Source: Cytophagales bacterium (GTDB lineage Bacteria > Bacteroidota > Bacteroidia > Cytophagales > Microscillaceae). Taken from it: a stretch of DNA of 36,613 nucleotides. This document shows, in pieces, positions 1 to 7,681 of this stretch. Each line of letters begins with the position of its first letter. Position 1 is the first letter of the stretch. The notes beneath the pieces were generated by a model. It had not been told where the DNA came from, made no database searches, and saw only the letters and a list, made by a program, of their open reading frames with translations. The DNA lies in contig RDZE01000040.1 of assembly GCA_004293905.1 (NCBI GenBank), forward strand, positions 1-36,613, in the 5' to 3' direction. The position numbers were made by a program, and so were the translations under genes.

Positions 1-1
1 A

Positions 2-739
2 GCCCAAAGCCAAACCGATTCTTCTTCTTATATCGTAACCATCAATGGCGTATCTTTCAAGATGATAAAGGTAAAAGGAGGCTCTTTTCAGATGGGTAGT
101 AATGATTACAATGACGAAAAACCCCTACACACCGTAACCCTCACAGACTACTACATTGCTGAAACCGAAGTAACTCAAGCCCTTTGGCGGGCAGTGATGG
201 GGACTAATCCCTCAGAAAATAAAAACTGCGATGAATGTCCTGTAGAAAATGTCAGTTGGAACGACATCGTAAATGGCTTTTTCCCCAAACTCGAGCAACT
301 CACAGGCAAAAAATACCGACTCCCTACCGAAGCCGAATGGGAATATGCGGCAAGAGGAGGGCAGAAAAGCAAAGGCTATACTTATGCAGGCAGTAATGAT
401 CTCAATCAAGTAGCTTGGTATTCGGAAAACTACAGCCAAGGCAAATATGGCAGCACAGGCACTACACACCCCGTAAAGACCAAAGCCCCGAATGAATTGG
501 GCTTGTACGATATGAGCGGGAACGTATGGGAATGGTGTCAGGATGGGTACGACTCAAAATTTTATAGCAGTGCTGAAGCCACAAAAACGAACCCTGTGAA
601 TAATAACACTGCTGGCGTTCGTGTTTTGCGCGGCGGCTCTTGGTACGCCCTTGCTACTAATTGCCGCGTAGCTAATCGCCGCATTAACACGCCCGATGAT
701 CGCGCCTCTTACATTGGGCTACGGTTGCTTGTTTTATAG
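2..739 (+). CDS. FGE-sulfatase/C-type-lectin-fold protein, 5' truncated, probable DGR target
   Basis: The frame is open to the left edge of the window, so the true start is missing; the ATG at 62 is only an internal Met. The product belongs to the formylglycine-generating-enzyme (SUMF1/FGE-sulfatase) family. It shows GGSFQMGS near the visible start, ETEVTQALW, YRLPTEAEWEYAARGG, the DMSGNVWEWC motif and the terminal RVLRGGSW...NCRVANR...IGLRL block. In Bacteroidota most such proteins are exported surface or lipoproteins rather than true sulfatase activators, and I see no reason to assign catalysis here. The last ~34 residues (about 630-739) have amino acids other than Asn exactly where DGR template repeats carry AAY codons, so the gene may be a DGR target. 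The family call is firm; the DGR link is inference, because no reverse transcriptase or template lies in the window. Confidence 0.9.
   Translation, partial: AQSQTDSSSYIVTINGVSFKMIKVKGGSFQMGSNDYNDEKPLHTVTLTDYYIAETEVTQALWRAVMGTNPSENKNCDECPVENVSWNDIVNGFFPKLEQLTGKKYRLPTEAEWEYAARGGQKSKGYTYAGSNDLNQVAWYSENYSQGKYGSTGTTHPVKTKAPNELGLYDMSGNVWEWCQDGYDSKFYSSAEATKTNPVNNNTAGVRVLRGGSWYALATNCRVANRRINTPDDRASYIGLRLLVL
630..739 (+). other. Candidate DGR variable region (VR) at the 3' end of the FGE-fold gene
   Basis: The codons after RGGSW read tac gcc ctt (YAL), those after NCRVANR read cgc att aac (RIN), then gat (D) follows TPD, and gcc tct tac (ASY) precedes IGLRL. Each can be obtained from AAC or AAT by changing only adenines. 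Known DGR targets of this fold have a template of the form RGGSWNNN...NCRVANRNNN..PDNRNNNIGFRL. The stretch is also visibly richer in GC than the rest of the gene. The boundaries are approximate. Confidence 0.6.
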
Positions 740-767
740 TTTGGTGGTGTTATTCGGGCTAAAACCT

Positions 768-822
768 CGGCAGTGGCTTCTGCCCTGCCGATGGTGAATA
801 ACCCACAAACCCATCGGCAGGG
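768..822. repeat. GC-rich inverted repeats downstream of the FGE-fold gene
   Basis: There is a perfect 12-bp inverted repeat: 783-794 (ccctgccgatgg) pairs with 811-822 (ccatcggcaggg) around a 16-nt loop. An alternative, mutually exclusive pairing joins 768-773 (cggcag) to 785-790 (ctgccg). The block begins about 30 nt after the stop codon. No T-run follows, so it is not a classic intrinsic terminator. It could be the hairpin or cruciform that DGRs need just downstream of the VR, or a transcript-end structure. Confidence 0.7.
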
Positions 823-872
823 TTTGCGTGCGATCATTTCTGAGGTTATCAGCCAAAAAAACAAACTTCTAT

Positions 873-1304
873 ATGAATTTACAGCAAAAAATATTAAACT
901 TGCAAAAAAATCAAATCAATAGCGGACGCAACGGACGCGTAAAATCATCGGACGGTATCATTGACCTACCCGTGCGCATGCCTACAGCAATGGGCGGTCC
1001 GGGCGGTGAATTTACTAATCCCGAACAACTCTTCGCCGCAGGTTATGCCGCTTGTTTTGGTGGCGCACTTGGCGCGGTTGCAAAGGGCAGAGATGTAGGC
1101 TCGGCAGAAGTAACCGTAAAAGCAAGTATCGGGAAAACAGAGGCAGGTGGTTTTGGCTTAGCAGTAGCTATTCATGTATTGCTTCCCAAACTTGACCAAG
1201 CCACAGCCCAACAAGTAGTAGAAGATGCACATCAGGTTTGCCCCTATTCTATTGCTACGCGTGGCAACATAGAGGTAACAGTAAGTGCTACAGGAGGCTT
1301 ATAA
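873..1304 (+). CDS. ohr: Organic hydroperoxide resistance protein (Ohr/OsmC family)
   Basis: A 143-aa thiol peroxidase that reduces organic and lipid hydroperoxides in the cytoplasm, normally with lipoylated protein as electron donor. The family signature is clear: RNGRVKSSDG near the N-terminus, NPEQLFAAGYAACF with Glu51 and the peroxidatic Cys61, and QVCPYSIATRGNI with the resolving Cys123. These match the Arg/Glu/Cys/Cys active site of characterised Ohr proteins. Length is normal (about 140 aa). I chose the ATG at 873, because an in-frame upstream ATG at 828 would add residues unlike the family and begin next to the upstream hairpin. The first ~17 residues lack the usual YTA...GG opening. 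The gene stands alone and ends in a strong terminator. No OhrR regulator is adjacent. Confidence 0.92.
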   Translation: MNLQQKILNLQKNQINSGRNGRVKSSDGIIDLPVRMPTAMGGPGGEFTNPEQLFAAGYAACFGGALGAVAKGRDVGSAEVTVKASIGKTEAGGFGLAVAIHVLLPKLDQATAQQVVEDAHQVCPYSIATRGNIEVTVSATGGL

Positions 1305-1318
1305 TCTGTAGCAAAGCA

Positions 1319-1360
1319 ATTCCATTTGAGAAAATACCATTTCTCAAGTGGAATTTTTCT
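1319..1360 (+). terminator. Intrinsic terminator after ohr
   Basis: A 15-bp stem joins 1319-1333 (attccatttgagaaa) to 1340-1354 (tttctcaagtggaat) with a single G-U wobble and a 6-nt loop. The T-rich stretch ttttctttcc follows at once. This is one of the best terminators in the window. Confidence 0.85.
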
Positions 1361-1436
1361 TTCCATTTCAGCAACTTTTTTCAGAAACAGGCAGTTCCAT
1401 AACCAACAAATTAACTCTTAAAAATATTCAAACATT

Positions 1437-1916
1437 ATGGCAACTCCTAACCTTATGCTCATCGATGCACTTCGCCGCACTGCCAAAAAACTCCAAACTG
1501 GCTCAAGATACGAATGGGGGCACATGGGCAGTTGTAATTGTGGTAATTTGGCACAAGAAATTACACAAATGACAGAAGCCCAAATTCACGAACACGCCCT
1601 CCGCACACGCGAAGGCGATTGGTCAGAGCAAACTGCCGAATATTGCGCCATCAGTAAATTGCCTATGGACGTGATGATAACAAAAATTTTGGAAATAGGG
1701 CTTACCACTACCGACCTCAAAAATCTTGAACAACTCTCTGATAAAACAGTGTTGCTACGTATGCCCGCAGAAAAACGCTACCCTAAGCACAACCAAAGAG
1801 AAGATGTAGTGCTATATCTCAATACTTGGGCAAATGTGTTAGAAGAGCAATTATTGGCATCTTTGCCCGCAGTAGATACCTTGCAAGAAACGCCAACAAC
1901 TGCCTCTTTTGCCTAA
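1437..1916 (+). CDS. Conserved hypothetical protein with CxC motif
   Basis: A 159-aa soluble protein of unknown function. Visible features are a conserved-looking N-terminal block (YEWGHMGSCNCGNLAQEIT) with a Cys-x-Cys pair, and a C-terminal block REDVVLYLNTWANVLEEQL. It has no signal peptide or membrane segment. The sequence resembles a small family of Bacteroidota hypothetical proteins that I recognise by its pattern only. The CNC motif next to His and Trp could bind a metal, but nothing proves it. It has its own leader after the ohr terminator and ends 1 bp before the convergent VWA gene, so the two transcripts probably overlap at their ends. Confidence 0.8.
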   Translation: MATPNLMLIDALRRTAKKLQTGSRYEWGHMGSCNCGNLAQEITQMTEAQIHEHALRTREGDWSEQTAEYCAISKLPMDVMITKILEIGLTTTDLKNLEQLSDKTVLLRMPAEKRYPKHNQREDVVLYLNTWANVLEEQLLASLPAVDTLQETPTTASFA

Positions 1917-1917
1917 G

Positions 1918-2592
1918 TTAGAAACTAATTTGTGTATTAGAAGCCACTGAAGAGATAGATTGACTGATGAAGTTAATCATCTTTCTGATTTCAGCACCTG
2001 AAGTGCCTACTTTGGCAAGGTGCTGAATACCCAATTCTTTTTTGGCTTGCTCGAAATAAGCCGCATCGCCCACGCCAAAGAGCACAGTCGTAAAAGAAAA
2101 AGCATTGCGCTCTTGCGAGAGTACTTGCGAAAGTTTTTTACTTACCATATCGGCATGTGCCGCAGAACTATTGTCCATACCATCGGTAATGATAAAAATC
2201 AAGGTTTTTGCCATTACCCCTGATGCTTCTAAGTTTTTGCGATAGTCCAATGCCAAATCGAGCCCTTTGTCGAAGGCATCATAAAGCGCAGTGCCACTGC
2301 CTTGTGGTACAAATTTCATAGTCGGAATTTGCTTTATTGGCTGGAAACCCGAAAGAATTTGTACTTTTTCGGTAAAAGTAAGCACCGAAACCATCAACTG
2401 CTCTGCTACGTGCGATTTTTGCATGGTAGCCGTAAAATCGTTAAAAGCATGATTGAGGTCTTTTTCATACGAACTGATAGAGGGCGATACATCAACCACA
2501 AATACGGCGTTGATGGTTTCATCTACTTGAATTTCGTTGGGGTCGAAATTGTTATAATTCAAATTAAAATCTATAGCATCAAAATCACTCAT
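1918..2592 (-). CDS. von Willebrand factor A (VWA) domain protein, TerY-like
   Basis: A 224-aa protein that is almost entirely one VWA domain. The metal-ion-dependent adhesion site is intact: DVSPS (Asp34, Ser36, Ser38), the Thr in GSGTALYDAF, and the Asp in IFIITDGMDNS. There is no signal peptide or transmembrane segment, so it is probably cytoplasmic. Single-domain proteins of this type (TerY-like) often work with kinases, phosphatases or AAA+ ATPases in stress or phage-related gene clusters, but no such partner is next to it here. The start at 2592 gives the usual short acidic lead-in. It is divergent from the propeller-like gene at 2636, with 43 bp between them. Confidence 0.85.
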   Translation of the reverse strand: MSDFDAIDFNLNYNNFDPNEIQVDETINAVFVVDVSPSISSYEKDLNHAFNDFTATMQKSHVAEQLMVSVLTFTEKVQILSGFQPIKQIPTMKFVPQGSGTALYDAFDKGLDLALDYRKNLEASGVMAKTLIFIITDGMDNSSAAHADMVSKKLSQVLSQERNAFSFTTVLFGVGDAAYFEQAKKELGIQHLAKVGTSGAEIRKMINFISQSISSVASNTQISF

Positions 2593-2623
2593 AAGCGTTT
2601 TTCATTTAAGGGAAAAGAATTAT

Positions 2624-2631
2624 TACCTTTG
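2624..2631 (+). promoter_or_regulatory. Bacteroidota -7 element upstream of the propeller-like gene
   Basis: TACCTTTG matches the TAnnTTTG -7 consensus of Bacteroidota. A weak -33 (ttc near 2601) lies at about the right distance. The element ends only 4 nt before the ATG at 2636, so transcription would begin on or next to the start codon. Confidence 0.45.
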
Positions 2632-2635
2632 ACAA

Positions 2636-3469
2636 ATGAAACATTTTTTTTCTGAAAAAGCAAATCTAAAAAAAGTAAAACTACTCATAGTTGTTTATTT
2701 TACGCTTTCTAACCTTTCCGCACAGCATTGGCAATGGCAAAAAGACCTACTTTTGAAAAAAACAACTACTGCTGCTATTGATAGAAACAAAAATATTTAT
2801 ATTGCTGATGAGCAAGGCAACGTATTCAAAACAGATACTTTGGGCAATATCCTTTTGCAATATACCGCCCAAATGCCCAATGAGGTACATACCATAGAAA
2901 GTTGGCTCACGATGAAAACACTATTGTTTTACCAAATAACGCAGCAAATAGTGATTTTAAATCGGTTTTTACAACAACCCATCACTTGGGAACTTCCACC
3001 AGAGCAGGTTGGTTTTGCCCAAGCCGCCAATTGGAGTGCCGATGAACAAGTTTGGATTTTTGATGTGAGCGATTTCCATCTGAAAAAATTTCACCTCAAT
3101 ACCCAAGAGGTAACCTTTGCCATCGCCTTAGATGTGATTTGGAAGAAAAAAAACTCCCAAGTACTTTACCTCAAAGAATACCAAAACCAAGTATTTCTTT
3201 GCGATGAAACATTGGGCATAGCCTGTTTTGATTTATTGGGCAACCATAAATATACTTTGCCTTTTTTGGGCATAAAACACATAGGCGTAGCGGGCAATCA
3301 AATCTATTTTTTGCAAGAAAACACCCTCGTATTTTTTGATTTGTACGAAAAAACCATACAAAAATGGGAGCTACCTGAAAAAAAACAACCAAAATTTGCC
3401 ATATATGTAGATAGCTTCGTATTTTTGGCATTCGAATCAGAAATACAGTTATATAAAGTTTTTCCTTAA
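2636..3469 (+). CDS. Exported beta-propeller-like protein, unknown function
   Basis: A 277-aa protein with a basic N-terminus and a hydrophobic segment (LLIVVYFTLSNLSAQ) that fits a signal peptide cleaved near residue 30. The rest is repeated beta-rich units, for example NIYIADEQGNVFKTDTLGN, VWIFDVSDFHLKKFHLNT, VFLCDETLGIACFDLLGN and IYFLQENTLVFFDLYEK. These look like NHL or PQQ-type propeller blades that alternate reading and display strands. No catalytic residues are evident. It lies 21 bp before the pLGIC gene on the same strand and is probably cotranscribed with it. It could be a periplasmic sensor or scaffold. I do not recognise a named family, so the function is unknown. Confidence 0.75.
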   Translation: MKHFFSEKANLKKVKLLIVVYFTLSNLSAQHWQWQKDLLLKKTTTAAIDRNKNIYIADEQGNVFKTDTLGNILLQYTAQMPNEVHTIESWLTMKTLLFYQITQQIVILNRFLQQPITWELPPEQVGFAQAANWSADEQVWIFDVSDFHLKKFHLNTQEVTFAIALDVIWKKKNSQVLYLKEYQNQVFLCDETLGIACFDLLGNHKYTLPFLGIKHIGVAGNQIYFLQENTLVFFDLYEKTIQKWELPEKKQPKFAIYVDSFVFLAFESEIQLYKVFP

Positions 3470-3490
3470 AAAAATTGTTCATCATTAGAT

Positions 3491-4450
3491 ATGTTATTAA
3501 GAAATATAATACTCCTTACAGCCCTTTTCATACTCACTACAACTACCACGAGGGCGCAAAAAACACCTCCTGCTGACACGTGCAGGGTAGGGGTTTTCGT
3601 TACCGATTTGTATGATTTTAGCCTCAGCGATAAATCTTTTAATATCAAATTTTGGATTTGGTTCAATTATAAAAATGACAGCCTCGATCTTTTAGGCACA
3701 GCCGAACTACTCAATGCAAAAACCTATGAGTACAGCTTACAAGTGAAGAAACCAAGAGGCAATGAGCAATATGCTTTGCAAAAATGCCTTGCCAATATCA
3801 AAAGAGATTGGGACATTACGCATTTTCCATTAGATAAACAAGTGCTCGAAGTAGTGGTTGAGAGTGGCGACCTCGAACATGATAAATTGGTATATGTAGC
3901 CGATAAACTGCATAGCAAATATGACACGAGCATCAGAATAGATGGCTGGCGCATCAATAAATTCGAGATACTATCTGAACAGCGCAAATATGCAACCTCC
4001 TATGGCGACCCCGAATTAGACAAACACAATGTATCGAATTACTCTGCCTTAGTATTTCGCATACATGTAGAGCGCGAAAGTCAAGGGTTATTGTTCAAAT
4101 TATTTACAGGGGTGTATGTATCTTTTGCTATATCTTTGTTAGTTTTTTTTATGGGACCTGAAAATGCGGAACGTTTTGGACTGTTAGTAGGGGCATTGTT
4201 CGCTGCTATTGCCAATAAATACATCGTAGATGAAATGTTACCCGATAGCACAAAATATACCTTAGTAGATAAAATACACGTAATTTCTTTTTGTTATATA
4301 CTCATTAATCTAATTCTCACTGTGTTAGCATATCAGCTACACACACGTAATTTAGAGCGTTTGGCTCGCCGCTTAGATTTTATTGCATTTTGGGTGGTGT
4401 TGTTCTCTTATTTCCTTATCAATTATTATTTCATTTACGAATCTTTATAA
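3491..4450 (+). CDS. Prokaryotic pentameric ligand-gated ion channel (Cys-loop receptor family) homologue
   Basis: A 319-aa protein with a signal peptide (about 1-22), a beta-rich extracellular domain (about 30-198) and four membrane helices (about 200-221, 229-247, 258-281, 295-316). This is the pLGIC layout. The ligand-binding domain has FWIWFNYKND and the key WDITHFPLDKQ motif, equivalent to the FPFDxQ of GLIC, ELIC and animal receptors. The Cys-loop disulfide is absent, as is normal in bacteria. TM2 (AERFGLLVGALFAAIANKYIV) aligns without gaps to GLIC and puts Glu227 at -1' and Arg228 at 0', the pattern of cation channels. Positions 2' and 6' are Gly, and the conserved TM1 proline is missing. 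The ligand is unknown. It sits between the propeller-like and DUF481 genes. Confidence 0.85.
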   Translation: MLLRNIILLTALFILTTTTTRAQKTPPADTCRVGVFVTDLYDFSLSDKSFNIKFWIWFNYKNDSLDLLGTAELLNAKTYEYSLQVKKPRGNEQYALQKCLANIKRDWDITHFPLDKQVLEVVVESGDLEHDKLVYVADKLHSKYDTSIRIDGWRINKFEILSEQRKYATSYGDPELDKHNVSNYSALVFRIHVERESQGLLFKLFTGVYVSFAISLLVFFMGPENAERFGLLVGALFAAIANKYIVDEMLPDSTKYTLVDKIHVISFCYILINLILTVLAYQLHTRNLERLARRLDFIAFWVVLFSYFLINYYFIYESL

Positions 4451-4503
4451 AAGCCCTATATCTTAATTATTCATTTGACTACTTAAAAAAAAACTCAAAA
4501 ACT

Positions 4504-5244
4504 ATGAAAAAACATTATTCTCTCTTTTTGTCGTGTTTATTGTTCGGGTTGTCAATACCTTTTTTAGCAAAAGCCCAAGACCAACCCAAACCTTTTAAGG
4601 TAGCCTTCAACAGTTCAGGAAGTGTTAGTACAGGTAACGTCAATAGATTATTGATAGACAATCGCCTTACGATGAGCTACACCGATAGCAAATGGATAGA
4701 TGTAGGTTTATCACCCTATTACAGATATGGCGAAATAGATTCCTTGTTATTGGAGAATGAATTAGGGGCAGATTTAGCCTTCAGTACGCCTGCTAACTCA
4801 CGCGTGTATGCCTTAGGATTTGGTTCTGCCGAAACAAGCAACCTCCGTAAGATAGATTACAGGGTTTTAGGAGGGCTTGGCGCAGGCTGGCGCATCATTC
4901 GCAACGATGTAGCTTCGGTTTCTATCACCAATGCCTTCATTTACGAAGAAACCAACTTCTACGAATTGGCAGATATCTACACTTTTCGTAACTCTACGCG
5001 TTTGAAGGGAAAGTACAATATCATTAAAGACAAAATCATCTTTTCACACCTCTTTTTCTACCAACCTTCTATTCAAGACAATAATAACTACCGTTGGGAA
5101 ATATCGGCAGGTTTAGAAATATTCATTACCAAAAGAATCAGTTTGCTACTCCAATACCGCGATACTTATGAGTCTATAGTAGCAGAAGGCACTAAAAACC
5201 GTGATGTTGCCTTTACTTATGGCTTATCAATTGCTAATTTTTAA
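4504..5244 (+). CDS. DUF481 outer-membrane beta-barrel protein
   Basis: A 246-aa protein with a signal peptide (MKKHYSLFLSCLLFGL, cleaved near AKAQ) and then alternating amphipathic strands throughout. It matches the DUF481 (YdiY-like) outer-membrane family: an SGSVSTGN opening after the signal, repeated aromatic-flanked strands such as LSPYYRYGEIDS and LLLQYRDTYES, and a terminal strand ending in aromatic Phe (FTYGLSIANF), as needed for Bam-dependent insertion. I chose the ATG at 4504; in-frame extension upstream overlaps the end of the channel gene and disrupts the signal peptide. It lies 53 bp after the pLGIC gene on the same strand and ends in a terminator, so propeller, channel and barrel probably form one unit. 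Confidence 0.85.
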   Translation: MKKHYSLFLSCLLFGLSIPFLAKAQDQPKPFKVAFNSSGSVSTGNVNRLLIDNRLTMSYTDSKWIDVGLSPYYRYGEIDSLLLENELGADLAFSTPANSRVYALGFGSAETSNLRKIDYRVLGGLGAGWRIIRNDVASVSITNAFIYEETNFYELADIYTFRNSTRLKGKYNIIKDKIIFSHLFFYQPSIQDNNNYRWEISAGLEIFITKRISLLLQYRDTYESIVAEGTKNRDVAFTYGLSIANF

Positions 5245-5256
5245 ATAGTATTCTTT

Positions 5257-5299
5257 TACCCTTTTTGTCGTTGTTTTTGTAGGCAGAAAGGGTATTTTT
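5257..5299 (+). terminator. Intrinsic terminator after the DUF481 gene
   Basis: A 13-bp stem joins 5257-5269 (taccctttttgtc) to 5282-5294 (ggcagaaagggta) with two G-U wobbles and a 12-nt loop, followed by five T residues. It closes the propeller/channel/barrel group. Confidence 0.8.
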
Positions 5300-5387
5300 G
5301 TATAAAAGTTATTTCTTTGTAAATATTTAAACCTTTTAGAAATTTAAAATGTTACTATATTAAAAAATAGTATTACTATTATTCTAT

Positions 5388-7613
5388 ATGATGCATACCT
5401 CACAGATAGACAAAATCATTGCAAAATTTGCCGAAATATTAGGGCAAGAGTACAATTATTTTTTGCTCAAAGACAAATACACCGAGAATATTACTTATTC
5501 CTTAGAAGAATTGGGTAATTTTGTTAATCATCTTATTGAGAAAAGCCACCGTATAGACCTTACGTTGCTAAAAAATAACATAGATAAAGAGAATATTGAA
5601 AACTTTCTCCGCGATGTTAATTTTCCGATATTGGTATTCAATCGCAAGAATATCACAGATTTAGAACCCATTATGATTTATGAAAAAAATGGGAGCATCA
5701 TGGGGCATAATTTCAGCACAGAAGAAAACCTCAATACCAAACAATTACAGGAAATAGTACCCACGCTTTATATTTACGACCGCGACCCCGATATACGCCT
5801 CAATGGTAAACTTTTTTTCATTACTGCCTTCCCTGTCCGCTATGTAATGAACGAGAGTTTCATCAAAGAAAAAGGAGTCAATAAGCCTTTAAGCCCTTTC
5901 CAAAGATTGGTACGCTTGCTCAGAGGGGAGCGGCGCGATATGTGGACTATTTATATTTATGCTATCATTGTAGGTTTGGTCAATCTATCATTGCCCTTAG
6001 GCATTCAGGCTACCATTAGTTTGATTTCAGGAGGTATGATTTTTAGCTCTGTGATTGTACTGATAGGCTTGGTAATTTTGGGGATTCTCATAGGTGGAGG
6101 CTTACAAATTATGCAGATTACGATGGTAGAGGTACTCCAGCAAAGAGTTTTGGCAAAAGCCGCCTTCGAGATGGTTTTTCGAATTACGAAAATTCGTACA
6201 GAAGCCCTCATGAAATACTATCCGCCAGAGCTAATGAACCGCTTTTTTGACGTACTCACCATTCAAAAAGGGTTGCCCAAAATATTAGTAGAAATGATAG
6301 GAGCGTTTCTGCAAATTGTCTTTGGTATTATTTTGCTTTCGCTTTATCACCCCTTCTTCCTAATATTTGCCTTGTTTTTAGTTTTGTTCATCTGGTTGGT
6401 CTTTTATCTTACTTGGGCAAAGGGCTTAGAAACAAGTATTTACGAATCGAAATATAAATACAAAATAGCCTATTGGCTTGAGGAAGTCGCTCGCACTGTA
6501 GATTCTTTCAAATTGGCAGGCAATACCAATTTGCCTGTGCAAAAAATGGACGACTACGTGAATGGCTATCTTTATTTCCGAAAAAATCACTATCGTATTT
6601 TGCTCACACAGTTTGCCAATGCAGTAGCCTTTAAGACACTCATCACTGGCGGATTGCTCATCATTGGAACTATCTTGGTGGTAGATAGGCAAATCTCATT
6701 AGGGCAGTTTGTTGCCTCAGAGGTTATCATTATCTTGGTGGTAGGGGCAGTAGAAAAAATCATATTGAGTTTAGATGTAGTTTATGACGTACTCACTGCT
6801 GTAGATAAAATAGCACAAGTAACCGACCTACCCATAGAAGATACAGAAGGCTTACACATTCCTTTGAACCAATACGCAAAAGGCTTACATTTACGTATTA
6901 AAGACCTTCGTTATAAATACCCAACCAATCAAGAATATACGCTTAAAGGGTTAGATTTTGAAATACAACCCGGCGAAAGTGTATGTATAGCAGGGGCAAA
7001 CGATTCGGGGAAACATACTTTGGTGAAAATACTTACGGGTGTGTTAGATTCTTACGAAGGCATTGTAGCCATCAACCATACTTCGCTTAAAAATATCAAT
7101 TTGGGTGTTTTGAGAGATAGCCTCAATAAAAACCTCACACAAGACGAAATTTTCCATGGCACTATCTTAGACAATATTACTATGGGACGCACCCAAGTTA
7201 CGTACCAAGATGTAGTTTGGGCGGTAGAAAATGTAGGCTTGGCAGATGCTATCACAGCACTTCCCGAAGGCTTGTACACCGTAGTAGGGGCTGGAGCTAA
7301 AAAAATGTCGGGTAGTATGACCTCCAAAGTGATTTTAGCACGTTCTGTGGTTTCGCGCCCTAAATTATTGATTGCCTCTGATTTTTCAGAACATATCACA
7401 AGCAAAGATAAAATGCAAATTTTATCTTTCTTGCAAGACAAAAACAATGGCTGGACACTTATTATTGTCAGTACTTCCGATGACCCTGTTATTTTGGCTT
7501 CTTGCGATAAGATAATTTTGATGAAAAAAGGAGAAATCGCAGTACAAGGTCGTTATGATGACCTTATCAAAAGCAAAGATTTTCAAAATCTGATTTTTAA
7601 GGGAAAAGAATAA
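5388..7613 (+). CDS. ABC exporter-type protein with degenerate ATPase domain
   Basis: A 741-aa fused half-transporter. Residues 1-180 form a soluble N-terminal extension without a recognisable C39 peptidase site. Residues ~185-455 carry the exporter transmembrane domain, and ~500-735 the nucleotide-binding domain. The fold is that of type-1 secretion or LapB-like exporters, but the ATPase motifs are altered. Walker A reads GANDSGKHT (His543 for Ser/Thr). The signature is MSGSM in place of LSGGQ (640-644). The Walker B end is LLIASDFSE, with Ser-Asp where Asp-Glu is expected (664-665). The switch His is lost (IVSTSDDP). The Walker A Lys542 and Q-loop Gln585 remain. The reading frame is intact, so this is not simple decay. 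It could act as a dimer partner of an active half-transporter or in a non-transport role. No HlyD partner is adjacent. A terminator follows. Confidence 0.85.
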   Translation: MMHTSQIDKIIAKFAEILGQEYNYFLLKDKYTENITYSLEELGNFVNHLIEKSHRIDLTLLKNNIDKENIENFLRDVNFPILVFNRKNITDLEPIMIYEKNGSIMGHNFSTEENLNTKQLQEIVPTLYIYDRDPDIRLNGKLFFITAFPVRYVMNESFIKEKGVNKPLSPFQRLVRLLRGERRDMWTIYIYAIIVGLVNLSLPLGIQATISLISGGMIFSSVIVLIGLVILGILIGGGLQIMQITMVEVLQQRVLAKAAFEMVFRITKIRTEALMKYYPPELMNRFFDVLTIQKGLPKILVEMIGAFLQIVFGIILLSLYHPFFLIFALFLVLFIWLVFYLTWAKGLETSIYESKYKYKIAYWLEEVARTVDSFKLAGNTNLPVQKMDDYVNGYLYFRKNHYRILLTQFANAVAFKTLITGGLLIIGTILVVDRQISLGQFVASEVIIILVVGAVEKIILSLDVVYDVLTAVDKIAQVTDLPIEDTEGLHIPLNQYAKGLHLRIKDLRYKYPTNQEYTLKGLDFEIQPGESVCIAGANDSGKHTLVKILTGVLDSYEGIVAINHTSLKNINLGVLRDSLNKNLTQDEIFHGTILDNITMGRTQVTYQDVVWAVENVGLADAITALPEGLYTVVGAGAKKMSGSMTSKVILARSVVSRPKLLIASDFSEHITSKDKMQILSFLQDKNNGWTLIIVSTSDDPVILASCDKIILMKKGEIAVQGRYDDLIKSKDFQNLIFKGKE

Positions 7614-7652
7614 AAAAGGGGCTGTCTGTCTGAAAAGAGCAGCCTCTTTTTT
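7612..7652 (+). terminator. Intrinsic terminator between the ABC and efflux genes, possibly bidirectional
   Basis: A 13-bp stem joins 7612-7624 (aaaaaaggggctg) to 7640-7652 (cagcctctttttt) with one G-U wobble and a 15-nt loop. T-runs are present on both strands, so it can serve both the ABC gene and the convergent RND operon. Confidence 0.8.
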
Positions 7653-7681
7653 ATTTAAAGAGGTTTATTGGTTAGCAATAC

